Origin: Fusobacterium ulcerans ATCC 49185
GTDB lineage: Bacteria; Fusobacteriota; Fusobacteriia; Fusobacteriales; Fusobacteriaceae
Direction: 5' to 3'
NCBI RefSeq assembly: GCF_900683735.1
Contig: NZ_LR215979.1
Location: 2,046,001-2,110,000, forward strand
DNA length: 64,000 nucleotides
Both the position numbers and the translations under genes were made by a program. The notes beneath the pieces were generated by a model. It had not been told where the DNA came from and made no database searches. It saw nothing but the letters and a program-made list of their open reading frames with translations. Position 1 is the stretch's first letter; each line of letters begins with the position of its first letter. Below are positions 35,262 through 43,848 of the stretch, in pieces.

Positions 35262-36512
35262 CTATATAAAACTATTTTTTATATTTGAAATACAATGATA
35301 TGGAACAGAAGCTCCTTCTAATTCTTTTACTGTTCCTATAAGAGCTCCAAACGCTGATACAGGATCAAGAGGTGCTCTGTAATGTGTTATGTTCTTTGAT
35401 GCTTGTTCTATTCTTCTCTCATCTTCTGATGCTATTAATAATGTTACCAATGAAAGTCCAGCAGAATTATATACAGCACCTAAGAGATTATCTTCCAAAA
35501 CATTTTCGTTTCTTATATTTGAAACAATTGCTGCCTGTGCAAGTCCTCCTCCTAATGAATGTCCTGCTACTATTATTTTTTGCTCTTTAGGATAATAGCT
35601 TCGCATAATTGATACTATTCCTGCTGCTCTTAAATACATTAAATTAGGAGATAGAATTTGTTGGATATCAGTCCCTAAAGTTGAGAGTTTACTTGTTATT
35701 TCTGTCCCTGCAAATCCAATTACTATATCTTTTTCTAATTTACCAAATATAACTTTCATACTTCCTGGAATTTCCAACATTCCTGTACTCTGATTGTAAG
35801 ACTCCATTCCTCCTATTGCATCAGGCAGTTCAATTTTTCTCATTGGAGAAATTAAATATTTATTATTTTCTTTTATTCCTGAATATGCATATTTTGCTAC
35901 ACGCAAAAGTCTCTTTGCATATTCAATAGTAAAATTTTCTGTTTCTTTTCTATATTTATTTCCTAAATCTTTAGCTTTTTCTAACTCTTTTAAAACTAAC
36001 TCTATCATTTTAGAATCTGGGATAGCATAAGTAACAGCACTTTCTATTATATCAGCGATAATAGAAGCTGGATAATTAGCCATTACTTCAAGACCTTTTT
36101 CTTCAATAAATTTTAATAATTCTTTATCATTTCTTGAAATCTGATATCTTTCATATAAGTAACTTACAAGATTTATCAGCTTTCCTATTCCAAAAACTGT
36201 TCCAGTTATTATCCCGTCTGAAGGAGGAAAAATTGGCACTTCTGTATCTAGTGCTTTCTTACATTTATCAAGTAATTCTTTTTCTTCATCTGTAAGAAAA
36301 AGTTCTTCTTCTAAATGTATTTTAATATTCTGTAATACATTTTCTCCAATTTTCATTACTCGTTTTTGAATACCTTCAGCATCAGCTAAATTTTGAACAG
36401 ATTTTTTATCTCCTGCTTTTTTACTTTTAGCTTCATAGTTATTACAAATAAAATTAAGCGCTTCTAATTCTGCTTTATAATCTTCTATAGGTCTTAAAAT
36501 TTTTTCTTCCAT
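35262..36512 (-). CDS. Class 3 lipase-family alpha/beta hydrolase
   Basis: A 416-residue protein without a signal peptide. Residues about 1-210 are helical and unlike known domains; 215-410 form a lipase-3 domain with KDIVIGFAGTE (oxyanion strand), nucleophile elbow AGHSLGGGLAQAA (Ser near 318), a candidate Asp in HYRAPLDPVS and a candidate His in PYHCIS near the C-terminus. Such enzymes hydrolyse glycerides or phospholipids; cytosolic forms without signals are sometimes delivered by specialised secretion or act as toxins. It lies 28 bp after an unrecognised 213-residue protein and both end at one terminator, so they form a two-gene operon. Confidence 0.8.
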   Translation of the reverse strand: MEEKILRPIEDYKAELEALNFICNNYEAKSKKAGDKKSVQNLADAEGIQKRVMKIGENVLQNIKIHLEEELFLTDEEKELLDKCKKALDTEVPIFPPSDGIITGTVFGIGKLINLVSYLYERYQISRNDKELLKFIEEKGLEVMANYPASIIADIIESAVTYAIPDSKMIELVLKELEKAKDLGNKYRKETENFTIEYAKRLLRVAKYAYSGIKENNKYLISPMRKIELPDAIGGMESYNQSTGMLEIPGSMKVIFGKLEKDIVIGFAGTEITSKLSTLGTDIQQILSPNLMYLRAAGIVSIMRSYYPKEQKIIVAGHSLGGGLAQAAIVSNIRNENVLEDNLLGAVYNSAGLSLVTLLIASEDERRIEQASKNITHYRAPLDPVSAFGALIGTVKELEGASVPYHCISNIKNSFI

Positions 36513-36540
36513 AATTTTTTATACCTACCTCTAGTATTTT

Positions 36541-37182
36541 TTAATCTACTATTACAAATTTCGAAGTACTTCTATCATAAGTTATTGTTCTTTCTGGTTT
36601 TTCAGTAAAATCTACTAGTAAGGCTTGTGATTGTGCTATTGATATTACTTTACCATTTTCAGCTTTAGCTGCTAAAAATACTTTTACTTTTTCAATTGGA
36701 ATAAAATATGCTTGTTCATTATTAAATACAGTCATTGCATTAATAGGATTTGCTTCATATACTTGTTTTCCAACTTTTACTGTTTGAGCTAATCCAAATG
36801 TTTCAGGTTTATCATATCCATTTTTTATAAAATAAGCTGTTGGATGAGCTTCTCCATTAAATTGAGATGCAGAAAAATATCCATTATCAAATGTATACAT
36901 TTTTGTTTTTGGTTCTGCTTCTTCATATGATGCTTTTTCTATCACTGCACCACTTTGTTTTTCTACATCTGAAGCATAAACATAATATTCTTCCTGCCAA
37001 GTTACATTATTTAGTTCCCAAAGTTGAAAAGTAACCCATGCTACATCATCAATAAATTCTGAACCTGATGAGAAACTTCCTTCTCCATTCTCTTTTACTA
37101 AAACTACTCTTTTACCTGCACCATTTATTAATTCCAAATCCTCTTTTGATACTTTTAAATTTAATTTATATTCCGAAGCCAT
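36541..37182 (-). CDS. Unrecognised beta-rich protein encoded with the lipase
   Basis: I do not recognise this family. The 213-residue protein has no signal peptide, no membrane span and no Cys. It is rich in short beta-type stretches, aromatic residues and Gly/Ser turns (for example VAWVTFQLWELNNVTWQEEY), and looks like a folded beta-sandwich or lectin-like protein. A good ribosome site (GGGAGGAATAAG on the minus strand) precedes the ATG at 37182. It is the first gene of an operon with the lipase, and its promoter region carries a striking three-arm repeat. Partner, delivery or regulatory roles are all possible. Confidence 0.7.
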   Translation of the reverse strand: MASEYKLNLKVSKEDLELINGAGKRVVLVKENGEGSFSSGSEFIDDVAWVTFQLWELNNVTWQEEYYVYASDVEKQSGAVIEKASYEEAEPKTKMYTFDNGYFSASQFNGEAHPTAYFIKNGYDKPETFGLAQTVKVGKQVYEANPINAMTVFNNEQAYFIPIEKVKVFLAAKAENGKVISIAQSQALLVDFTEKPERTITYDRSTSKFVIVD

Positions 37183-37586
37183 TTCTTATTCCTCCCTACT
37201 CTCATTTTAGGATTATATAACCATCTTTTGCTAGCAAATATATTATAACAAGAGATGGAGCAGCATAGCATACTTTCAGGCAAAAAATTTTGCTGCTCCA
37301 TCTCTGAGATGGAGAAAAAGTCAATATTTTTTTATACATTAATATTCAACCTTTTAACTTTTTTCTATGTTACTTTATTACTCTATAATTCTATTTTTGT
37401 CAACATTAAACTTAGATTAATTATTTTTATCAATATAAAATTTTATGTTTTATGAATCTTTTAAATTTCAAAATTAAAACCCCTTATTTAATTATGCTTG
37501 AAATGTATTTATTTACGTTTTCCAAATTATAGTATATAATATAATATATTTTTAAAAATGATATAATTTCATTCAAGGAGGAATAA
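37183..37586. promoter_or_regulatory. Divergent intergenic region with a three-arm inverted repeat
   Basis: This 404-bp gap separates the lipase operon (minus) from adenine deaminase (plus). At 37251-37265 and 37291-37305 are perfect 15-base inverted arms (AGAGATGGAGCAGCA). Directly after, 37306-37314 repeats GAGATGGAG, so CTCCATCTCTGAGATGGAG at 37296-37314 is a second dyad sharing the middle arm. On the minus strand a TATAAT (inside 37240-37250) follows the first arm, so the repeats overlap the probable lipase-operon promoter. The remaining 270 bp before ade are A/T-rich and hold no gene; no purine riboswitch is seen. Confidence 0.55.
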
Positions 37587-39341
37587 ATGAATAAAATAGA
37601 TAGAAGAAAACTTATAGAAACTGCCCTTGGAAAGAGAGAAGCAACTTTAAAACTGGAAAATGCTAATCTTGTAAATGTGTTTTCTGGGGAAATCTATATG
37701 GCTAATGTATATCTATACAATGAATATATTGCAGATGTAGTAGAAATTGAAAATGATAAAAATAAAAAAGCTGAGAAAATAGTAGACTTGAAAGGAAAAT
37801 ATCTTGCTCCTGGATTTATTGATTCCCACTTGCATATAGAGAGTAGTCATCTGACTCCATATCACTTTGCTGAGGCTGTTATTCCAAAGGGAACTACTAC
37901 TATAATAGCTGATCCCCATGAAATAGGAAATGCTTTAGGAGAAGAGGGAGTTGACTATATGCTTGAAGCTTCTGAAAATCTTCCTATGAATCAATATTTC
38001 CTTATTCCTTCATGTGTACCATCAGTAGTAGGGCTTGAAACTACTGGAGCTGAACTTACAGCTGATATGATAGACAGAATGCTGGATAAAGATAGAATTC
38101 TTGGATTAGGAGAAGTAATGGACTATGTTGGTGTCATTAATTCTGATAAAAGAATGGAAGATATAATAGATGCTGCATATCAAAAAAATAAATTTCTTCA
38201 AGGACATGCTCCTGAAGTGACTGGTGAAGATCTTTCTGCTTATCTATGTGGTGGTCCTGTATCATGTCATGAAGTAAGAAATGGAATCCATGCAAAAGAA
38301 AAAATAAGAAAAGGAATGATTGTTGACGCTAGAGAAAGTTCTATGTCAAAGAATATTACTTCTATTGTTGAAAATATAAAAGACTTGAAGTCACCTAGAA
38401 ACTTAACCTTATGTACAGATGACAGAGAGCCTAAAGATATTCTTGAAAAAGGTCATATAAATGATTGTGTAAGAATTGCTATAAAAGCTGGACTTGATCC
38501 AATAGAAGCAATAAGAGCGGTCACTTTAAATACTGCCCAAGCTTACCACTTGGAAAAATTAGGTGCTGTTGCTCCTGGCTACTTTGCTGATATGGTAGTA
38601 TTTGATAATCTTAAAGATATCAATGTAAGTTCTGTATACTATAAAGGTAAATTAGTCGCAGAGAACAATCAGATGATCATTGAAATCAAAAAGCCTGTTA
38701 TTGAAATAGAAAATAGAAATACTGTAAATATAAAAGATTTCTCAACAGAAGATTTTAAAATAAAAGTTCCTGTAGAAAATGGAAAAATAGAAATTATTGG
38801 TATGGAATATACTGATAGGGTAAGAAGTATTACTAGAAAAAAAATATTTGAAGTTCCTGTAAAAGATGGATATATTGATCTTAGTGGAACTGAACTAAAT
38901 TTTGTTGCTATTGCTAATAGATATCACAATGATAATATTGCTTTAGCTGTAGTTGAAAATTTCTATATGGCAAAAGGAGCTGTAGGAACTACTTACTCTC
39001 ATGACTCTCATAATATTACCATTATATACAATGACCCTCAGGATGCTGTGGCTATCTCTAAAAGAATAGCTGAAATAGGTGGAGGAGTAGTTGTAGCTGA
39101 AAATGGAAAAATAATTGATGAACTTCCATTCCCAATAGCTGGTATGCTTTCACAAAAACCAGCTAAAGATGTCAGTTTAGATATTCAAAGAATGAATGCT
39201 CTCCTTAGAACTTATGGTATAGAAACTGACAGCCCTATAACTAGACCTAGTACTCTGGCTCTTATTGTTATTCCAGAGGTAAAAATGAGTGATCTTGGTC
39301 TTATAGATGTAGTTAATCAAAAAGTTATCAAACAATTTTAA
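37587..39341 (+). CDS. adeC: Adenine deaminase
   Basis: A 584-residue amidohydrolase that converts adenine to hypoxanthine and ammonia. Metal-site segments: LAPGFIDSHLHIESSH (two His of the HxH), TTTIIADPHEIGNALG, GHAPEVTGEDL and the C-terminal TDDREPKDI (Asp). The C-terminal 200 residues are the family-specific domain with the PIAGMLSQKPAKDV-type end. The ATG follows TTCAAGGAGGAATAA. It precedes an NCS2 purine permease by 34 bp, which pairs uptake of purines with their deamination. Confidence 0.97.
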   Translation: MNKIDRRKLIETALGKREATLKLENANLVNVFSGEIYMANVYLYNEYIADVVEIENDKNKKAEKIVDLKGKYLAPGFIDSHLHIESSHLTPYHFAEAVIPKGTTTIIADPHEIGNALGEEGVDYMLEASENLPMNQYFLIPSCVPSVVGLETTGAELTADMIDRMLDKDRILGLGEVMDYVGVINSDKRMEDIIDAAYQKNKFLQGHAPEVTGEDLSAYLCGGPVSCHEVRNGIHAKEKIRKGMIVDARESSMSKNITSIVENIKDLKSPRNLTLCTDDREPKDILEKGHINDCVRIAIKAGLDPIEAIRAVTLNTAQAYHLEKLGAVAPGYFADMVVFDNLKDINVSSVYYKGKLVAENNQMIIEIKKPVIEIENRNTVNIKDFSTEDFKIKVPVENGKIEIIGMEYTDRVRSITRKKIFEVPVKDGYIDLSGTELNFVAIANRYHNDNIALAVVENFYMAKGAVGTTYSHDSHNITIIYNDPQDAVAISKRIAEIGGGVVVAENGKIIDELPFPIAGMLSQKPAKDVSLDIQRMNALLRTYGIETDSPITRPSTLALIVIPEVKMSDLGLIDVVNQKVIKQF

Positions 39342-39375
39342 ATAATGCTTTTTAACAAGGGGGAAAAACAAAAAA

Positions 39376-40683
39376 ATGAACAGCAAAAATGAAAGTTTCT
39401 TGGATAAATATTTCAAGATAACAGAAAGAGGAAGCAACATCAAGGTTGAGATGGGGGCTGGATTGGCTACTTTTATGACTATGTCATATATCCTGATAGT
39501 TCATCCAATGATTATGAAAGGGGCAGGAATGCCTGCCAATCAAGTGTTCACAGTAACAGCTATTACATCTTGTATTTTTACACTGCTTATGGGATTTTAT
39601 GCTAAACTTCCTTTTGCATTAGCCCCAGCCATGGGAAGTAATGCTTTCCTTGCTATGACATTAGTTGGAAGCGGAGCTGTGACATGGCAACAAGGTCTTG
39701 CTATGAACTTTGTATCTGGAATAATCTTCCTTATTATGTCTATATTTGGTTTTAGAGAAGTTATTGTAAGATTTCTTCCTAAAAGTTTAAAGCTTGGGAT
39801 AGGAGCAGCAGTTGGAATTTTCCTTATTGAGTTAGGATTCAAAAATGGTGGACTTATGAAAGCTGTTAATGGTTCTGTTTCAATAGGAGATTTGAGCAAT
39901 CCAGCAGCTATGACAGCACTTTTTGGAATTTTTGTAACAGCTATTCTTGCTGCCAGAAGAGTTAAATGTGATATGCTTCTTGGAATAGTTTCTGCTACTC
40001 TTATAGGAATTCCTTTGGGAGTTACTAAAATTCCTGCCAGCTTTGTAGCTATGCCTAGTACTATAAGTGATATTGCTTTTAAACTTGATTTTTCAAATAT
40101 ATTCAGTATAAAAGTACTTCCTATATTATTTGTATTCTTTGTTGGAGATTTTTTCTCTACATTGGGAACATTGCTGGGAGTATCTGAAAAAGCTGGTCTT
40201 TTAGATGAAAATGGAGATCTTCCTGATATTCAGAAACCTTTCTTAGTAGATGCTCTAGGTACAGTAGTTGGAGCTGCTATGGGAACTACTACTATCACTA
40301 CATTTGTTGAATCTGCTGCTGGTGTTGGGGCTGGAGGTAGAACAGGACTTACTGCTGTTTCTACAGGGATATTATTCTTCTTCAGTTTATTTTTAAGTCC
40401 ACTGGCTCTTATGGTACCTGCTGCTGCAACTGCTCCAGCTCTTATCATAATGGGTATACTTATGCTTGGTGGAATGAGAAATATTGAATATGATAATTTT
40501 ACAGAATCTTTCCCTGTATTCTTTATGGTTATCTGTACAGCATTTACTAACAGTATTTCTAATGGGGTTGGTGCTGGAATAATTTCTTATGCAGTAGTTA
40601 AGATAGGTGCTGGAAAAGCTAAAGAGGTAAGTATTGGGTTATATGTCCTTGCAGCTATTATGGTGTTCTATTTTATAAAATAA
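39376..40683 (+). CDS. NCS2-family purine (guanine/hypoxanthine-type) permease
   Basis: A 435-residue membrane carrier with about 12-14 spans, close to the AzgA/PbuG group. Seen are the N-terminal RGSNIKVEMGAGLATFMTMS, the substrate-helix segment ALAPAMGSNAFLAMTLVG, and the second-half motif AMGTTTITTFVESAAGVGAG-type helix (residues about 296-315). It probably imports adenine, hypoxanthine or guanine by proton symport. It is co-transcribed with adenine deaminase and ends at a strong terminator. Exact specificity is not readable. Confidence 0.93.
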   Translation: MNSKNESFLDKYFKITERGSNIKVEMGAGLATFMTMSYILIVHPMIMKGAGMPANQVFTVTAITSCIFTLLMGFYAKLPFALAPAMGSNAFLAMTLVGSGAVTWQQGLAMNFVSGIIFLIMSIFGFREVIVRFLPKSLKLGIGAAVGIFLIELGFKNGGLMKAVNGSVSIGDLSNPAAMTALFGIFVTAILAARRVKCDMLLGIVSATLIGIPLGVTKIPASFVAMPSTISDIAFKLDFSNIFSIKVLPILFVFFVGDFFSTLGTLLGVSEKAGLLDENGDLPDIQKPFLVDALGTVVGAAMGTTTITTFVESAAGVGAGGRTGLTAVSTGILFFFSLFLSPLALMVPAAATAPALIIMGILMLGGMRNIEYDNFTESFPVFFMVICTAFTNSISNGVGAGIISYAVVKIGAGKAKEVSIGLYVLAAIMVFYFIK

Positions 40684-40705
40684 AATATTGAAATTATAGA
40701 AAATT

Positions 40706-40751
40706 AAAAAGTTTTAGGAGTTGTTTATTAAAGATTCCTAAAACTTTTTTT
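40706..40751 (+). terminator. Terminator after the purine permease
   Basis: A-run plus GTTTTAGGA (40711-40719) pairs with TCCTAAAAC (40736-40744), followed by T7. Confidence 0.88.
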
Positions 40752-40773
40752 GACTCTTTTTTTAAACAAATCA

Positions 40774-40930
40774 TAGTTTAGGAGTAACGAAAATTAGAAA
40801 GAAAGTCGTGATTAATAAAGTGAAACAGCTCGTTAAAAATCGCTACTGTCTGAGTGAAACGAGTTTAGCGATTTAGAGCTGGCGAACAATATTAATAGAC
40901 TTTCTTTCTACTGAAGTTACTCTTAAACTA
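40774..40930. repeat. 157-bp nested inverted-repeat element
   Basis: Four nested pairs of arms fold the whole element on itself: 40774-40788 with 40916-40930 (15 bp, one wobble), 40796-40807 with 40898-40909 (12 bp, perfect: AGAAAGAAAGTC), 40826-40831 with 40876-40881 (CAGCTC), and 40837-40845 with 40866-40874 (AAATCGCTA). The apical loop reads CTGTCTGAGTGAAACGAGTT. No ORF is present. I recall similar phrases (CTGAG-GAA-CGAGTTT flanked by inverted arms) dispersed in fusobacterial and clostridial intergenic DNA, so this is probably a mobile palindromic repeat or structured RNA element. It lies between converging genes. Confidence 0.7.
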
Positions 40931-40972
40931 AAAAATAATTAATTTTAATAGCCAATTCTATTTTAAAAAAAC

Positions 40973-40998
40973 ATAAAAAAAGGGATATTTCTATCCCT
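40973..40998 (-). terminator. Terminator after the ankyrin gene
   Basis: AGGGATA (40981-40987) and TATCCCT (40992-40998) with a 4-base loop; on the minus strand followed by T7. It ends the cobU-to-ankyrin gene train. Confidence 0.88.
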
Positions 40999-41003
40999 AA
41001 GTT

Positions 41004-41432
41004 TTAATATTCTTCTTCTAATCTTTTATGATGAGCAATTTTTTCTCTCCCCACCATAGCTGAATAGTCCATTCCACTATTTTCTATAACTTTTAGAACA
41101 CTCCTTGCTTTTGAAGCAGTAGCAAGATTTAAAGCAGTTCTTTGATGATTATTCTTGATATTAACTTCTCCACCAAATTCTATAAGAAGTTCCATTATCT
41201 TTCCTAAATCTTTTATTGCTGCTATATGCATAGGTGTATCTCCATCTTTATTTTTAGCATTAGGATCAGCACCACAATATACTAAAGCATCTATAAAATC
41301 ATATGCTCCATCTTCAACACAATAATGTAAAATAGTATTTCCATTTTCATCTGTTTCTTCAACACTGTCCATATCTAAATTTTCTTTAAATGCTTCTAAA
41401 TCATTTTCTTCTAAAAATTGTAAAAGTTCCAT
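41004..41432 (-). CDS. Small ankyrin-repeat protein
   Basis: A 142-residue cytosolic protein with three to four ankyrin units, clearest at DENGNTILHYCVEDGAYDFI, the next NKDGDTPMHIAAIKDLGKIM, and NNHQRTALNLATASKARSVL. Ankyrin stacks bind other proteins. It is the last gene before the terminator, 87 bp after the methyltransferase gene. No partner is indicated. Confidence 0.88.
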   Translation of the reverse strand: MELLQFLEENDLEAFKENLDMDSVEETDENGNTILHYCVEDGAYDFIDALVYCGADPNAKNKDGDTPMHIAAIKDLGKIMELLIEFGGEVNIKNNHQRTALNLATASKARSVLKVIENSGMDYSAMVGREKIAHHKRLEEEY

Positions 41433-41519
41433 TTGTCACCTCTAAAAATATTCTCCTTCTAATTTTTTAATTACATATTTTTAAAAATCCTCAAAACTCT
41501 ATCTTATAGCTTCCTGTCT

Positions 41520-42197
41520 TCAGTAACCACTCTCCTCTAAGTAAAGCGGCGGTTCTATCTCCAATTTGCATTTCTTACCCTTCCAGGCTTCAATCAGAAC
41601 AAGGTTTGAATTTTTTTCCTTAGAAAAATAAACAAATCTCACTCTTTTAAGAGAGAACCCACTATCTTCAAGAATTCTTGATATATCTGTGAATCTATAA
41701 CTCCTATGAACCAAAGAGAAACTTCCCACTGGCTTTAAAAGTCTTTTTGCACTTTGCACCAGTTGAGAAAGATTCAATTTTATCTCATGTCTTGCTATAG
41801 ATTTGCAGCTAAGGATATTTTGCTTCTTTCCATCCACTTTCATATATGGAGGATTTGAAACTATATAATCAAAAGAATTTCCCATAGAATATTCTTTGAC
41901 ATCACCATGTACTATTTTTATATTTTCTTTAAGGCAGTTAAGTTCAATATTTTTTTCTGCCAGTTCAATATTTTCTTCCTGTATATCTATACCAGTTATA
42001 TCTTCTCCCTTTTTTTCTGAAGAAAGAAGTATAGGAATGACACCATTCCCAGTTCCTATATCCAATATTTTTCCTTTTTTAGGATAAGCAAAAAAGTCTG
42101 ATAAAATTACTGCATCTACAGAAAATCTAAACCCATCTTTCTTTTGAATAAGCTTATATTTCCCAGCCAGCAACGTAATATCTTCATTTGCTAACAT
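41520..42197 (-). CDS. tRNA1(Val) (adenine-N6)-methyltransferase-type enzyme (COG4123)
   Basis: A 225-residue class I SAM methyltransferase. SAM-site motif I is ILDIGTGNGVIPILL (about residues 38-52), and the catalytic NPPY motif is in DYIVSNPPYMKVDG, typical of amino-group N6-adenine methylation. Overall length and the C-terminal VYFSKEKNSNLVLIEAWKG end fit the COG4123/TrmN6 family that modifies A37 of tRNA-Val. It starts 2 bp after the ricT stop, so it is translationally coupled. Confidence 0.88.
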   Translation of the reverse strand: MLANEDITLLAGKYKLIQKKDGFRFSVDAVILSDFFAYPKKGKILDIGTGNGVIPILLSSEKKGEDITGIDIQEENIELAEKNIELNCLKENIKIVHGDVKEYSMGNSFDYIVSNPPYMKVDGKKQNILSCKSIARHEIKLNLSQLVQSAKRLLKPVGSFSLVHRSYRFTDISRILEDSGFSLKRVRFVYFSKEKNSNLVLIEAWKGKKCKLEIEPPLYLEESGY

Positions 42198-42199
42198 TT

Positions 42200-43141
42200 T
42201 TACTCCTTTTCAAGTTCCTTATGTTCAAGTTCTTCACGAGTTTTTTCACTTTTCAGCTTACTTGCCTCTTTTTTATTGAACTTTACTTCATCGATCTCAA
42301 ATTTCATAATACCTATATTTTCCACATCAACAAAAAGGAAACCATTCAATGGACTTATACTTATAACCTTTCCATCTCCTTTTTCAGTTCTTACTTGTTG
42401 ATTTACAGCTGGATAACTTCTCAACACCTGCTCATATTGACTATATTCATAGTTTATACAACATAGAAGTCTTCCACATACTCCTGATATTTTAGCAGGG
42501 TTTATTACAAGTCCCTGATCTCTTGCCATTTTAATAGATACAGAATCAAATTTATTTATAAAAGTTCTACAGCATAGTTCTTTTCCACAAATACCAATTG
42601 TTCCCAGTATTCTTGCTTCATCTCTCACACCAATCTGTCTAAGTTCTATTCTAAGTTTAAAAATATTAGCCAAATCTTTTACCAATTCTCTGAAATCTAT
42701 TCTTCCTTCAGCAGTAAAATAGAAGATAAGCTTAGTTTTATCAAATGTATACTCTGTTCCCACCAACTTCATAGGCAGTTTATGATGAAGTATTCTCTCC
42801 TTACATTGAGCATTTGCTTTAGCTGATTCCTCTTTCAATTCATTATATCTTTTTATTTCCTGCTCATCAGCTTTTTTTATAACAGGCTTTAAAGGAAGTA
42901 CAAGCTGCTCTTCTTTCATCATCATAGGTTCTCCATAGACAACCCCTATCTCTTTTCCTCTAACTGTATCAACTATTACTTTATCGCCTTTTTTATACTC
43001 AATATCATCTACAACTTCAAAGTAATATCTTTTTTTAGTTATCTCAAACATTACTCCAAGTACTTTATATAGCTTTTTTTCTGCTGGAGCAGCTACAGTT
43101 TCAGTTGAAACAATTTCCTGCTCTACTCTGTTTTCTTCCAT
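42200..43141 (-). CDS. ricT: PSP1-domain protein RicT (YaaT-like)
   Basis: A 313-residue protein of the PSP1/YaaT family. In B. subtilis RicT joins RicA and RicF in a complex that carries two 4Fe-4S clusters and helps RNase Y process mRNA. The PSP1 core includes LRIELRQIGVRDEARILGTI followed by CGKELCCRTF and VCGRLLCCINYEYSQYEQ, with the Cys pairs used for clusters. The N-terminal 20 residues and C-terminal Lys/Glu-rich 40 residues are variable. It lies between radC and trmN6; in many Firmicutes yaaT is also next to a trmN6-like gene (yabB), which supports both calls. Confidence 0.93.
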   Translation of the reverse strand: MEENRVEQEIVSTETVAAPAEKKLYKVLGVMFEITKKRYYFEVVDDIEYKKGDKVIVDTVRGKEIGVVYGEPMMMKEEQLVLPLKPVIKKADEQEIKRYNELKEESAKANAQCKERILHHKLPMKLVGTEYTFDKTKLIFYFTAEGRIDFRELVKDLANIFKLRIELRQIGVRDEARILGTIGICGKELCCRTFINKFDSVSIKMARDQGLVINPAKISGVCGRLLCCINYEYSQYEQVLRSYPAVNQQVRTEKGDGKVISISPLNGFLFVDVENIGIMKFEIDEVKFNKKEASKLKSEKTREELEHKELEKE

Positions 43142-43150
43142 TAATTCCTC

Positions 43151-43840
43151 CTAATATTCTATCAATCCTTCTTCTAAAAAACTAAAGTAGGAATTTTTTG
43201 TAATTATTATATGATCAATCAGCCTTATATCTAAAGTTTTAAGACTGTCATACATATGTTGTGTCAGTTCTATATCCTGCTTAGATGGGCTTGTATTCCC
43301 AGATGGATGATTATGAGCAAAAACTACTGATTTAGCTCCATTCCTTATTGTCCTCTCCACTATCTCTCTTGGATAAACTGCACTTTTATCTATTGTACCA
43401 TAAAAAAGTGTTTCACTTGCTATTAAATTATTTGCTGAATTTAAAAACAACACTTTAAACTCTTCTCTTTTAGAAAAACCTATATCTCCTCTCAAATAAG
43501 ATATAAGATCATTTTTACTCTTTATATTTAAAATATCATTATCTTTCAAATTTTCTTTGTAACTGTTCTTAGCTATATCTCCCATTAATTTTAGAAATAC
43601 AGCACTGCTGTCTCCTATTCCCTCTACCTTTAACAATTCCTTTATATCTGCACCAAATATTTTTCCTGTTGACCCAAATACTTTCAAAAGGTTTTTTGCT
43701 ATTGGTTTTACATCTTTTCTTGGAATAGAATATGTGAGCAGTATCTCTAATATTTCATATTCATGAAAAGCTTCATATCCACTTTTCATATATTTTTCTT
43801 TGAGTCTTTTTCTATGCCCCTCTGGAGAATATTTTTCCAT
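43151..43840 (-). CDS. radC: RadC family JAB/MPN-domain protein
   Basis: A 229-residue protein with an N-terminal helix-hairpin-helix-like region (residues about 1-85, LLKVEGIGDSSAVFLKLMGD) and a C-terminal JAMM metalloprotease-like domain. The metal motif is AHNHPSGNTSPSKQDIELT (HxH-x10-D), with Glu in the preceding FNSANNLIASETLFYGT strand region. Despite the name it is not proven to act in DNA repair. It lies directly after cobT, 8 bp apart, and before ricT. Confidence 0.93.
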   Translation of the reverse strand: MEKYSPEGHRKRLKEKYMKSGYEAFHEYEILEILLTYSIPRKDVKPIAKNLLKVFGSTGKIFGADIKELLKVEGIGDSSAVFLKLMGDIAKNSYKENLKDNDILNIKSKNDLISYLRGDIGFSKREEFKVLFLNSANNLIASETLFYGTIDKSAVYPREIVERTIRNGAKSVVFAHNHPSGNTSPSKQDIELTQHMYDSLKTLDIRLIDHIIITKNSYFSFLEEGLIEY

Positions 43841-43848
43841 ACCTCCAC

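Noticed and set aside
37315-37586. Purine riboswitch before adenine deaminase
   Set aside because: No three-way junction pattern with the conserved purine-riboswitch loops; no terminator or anti-terminator pair.
40684-41003. CRISPR-like repeat array
   Set aside because: The repeats here are inverted arms of one element and terminators; no direct repeats with regular spacers exist here or elsewhere in the window.
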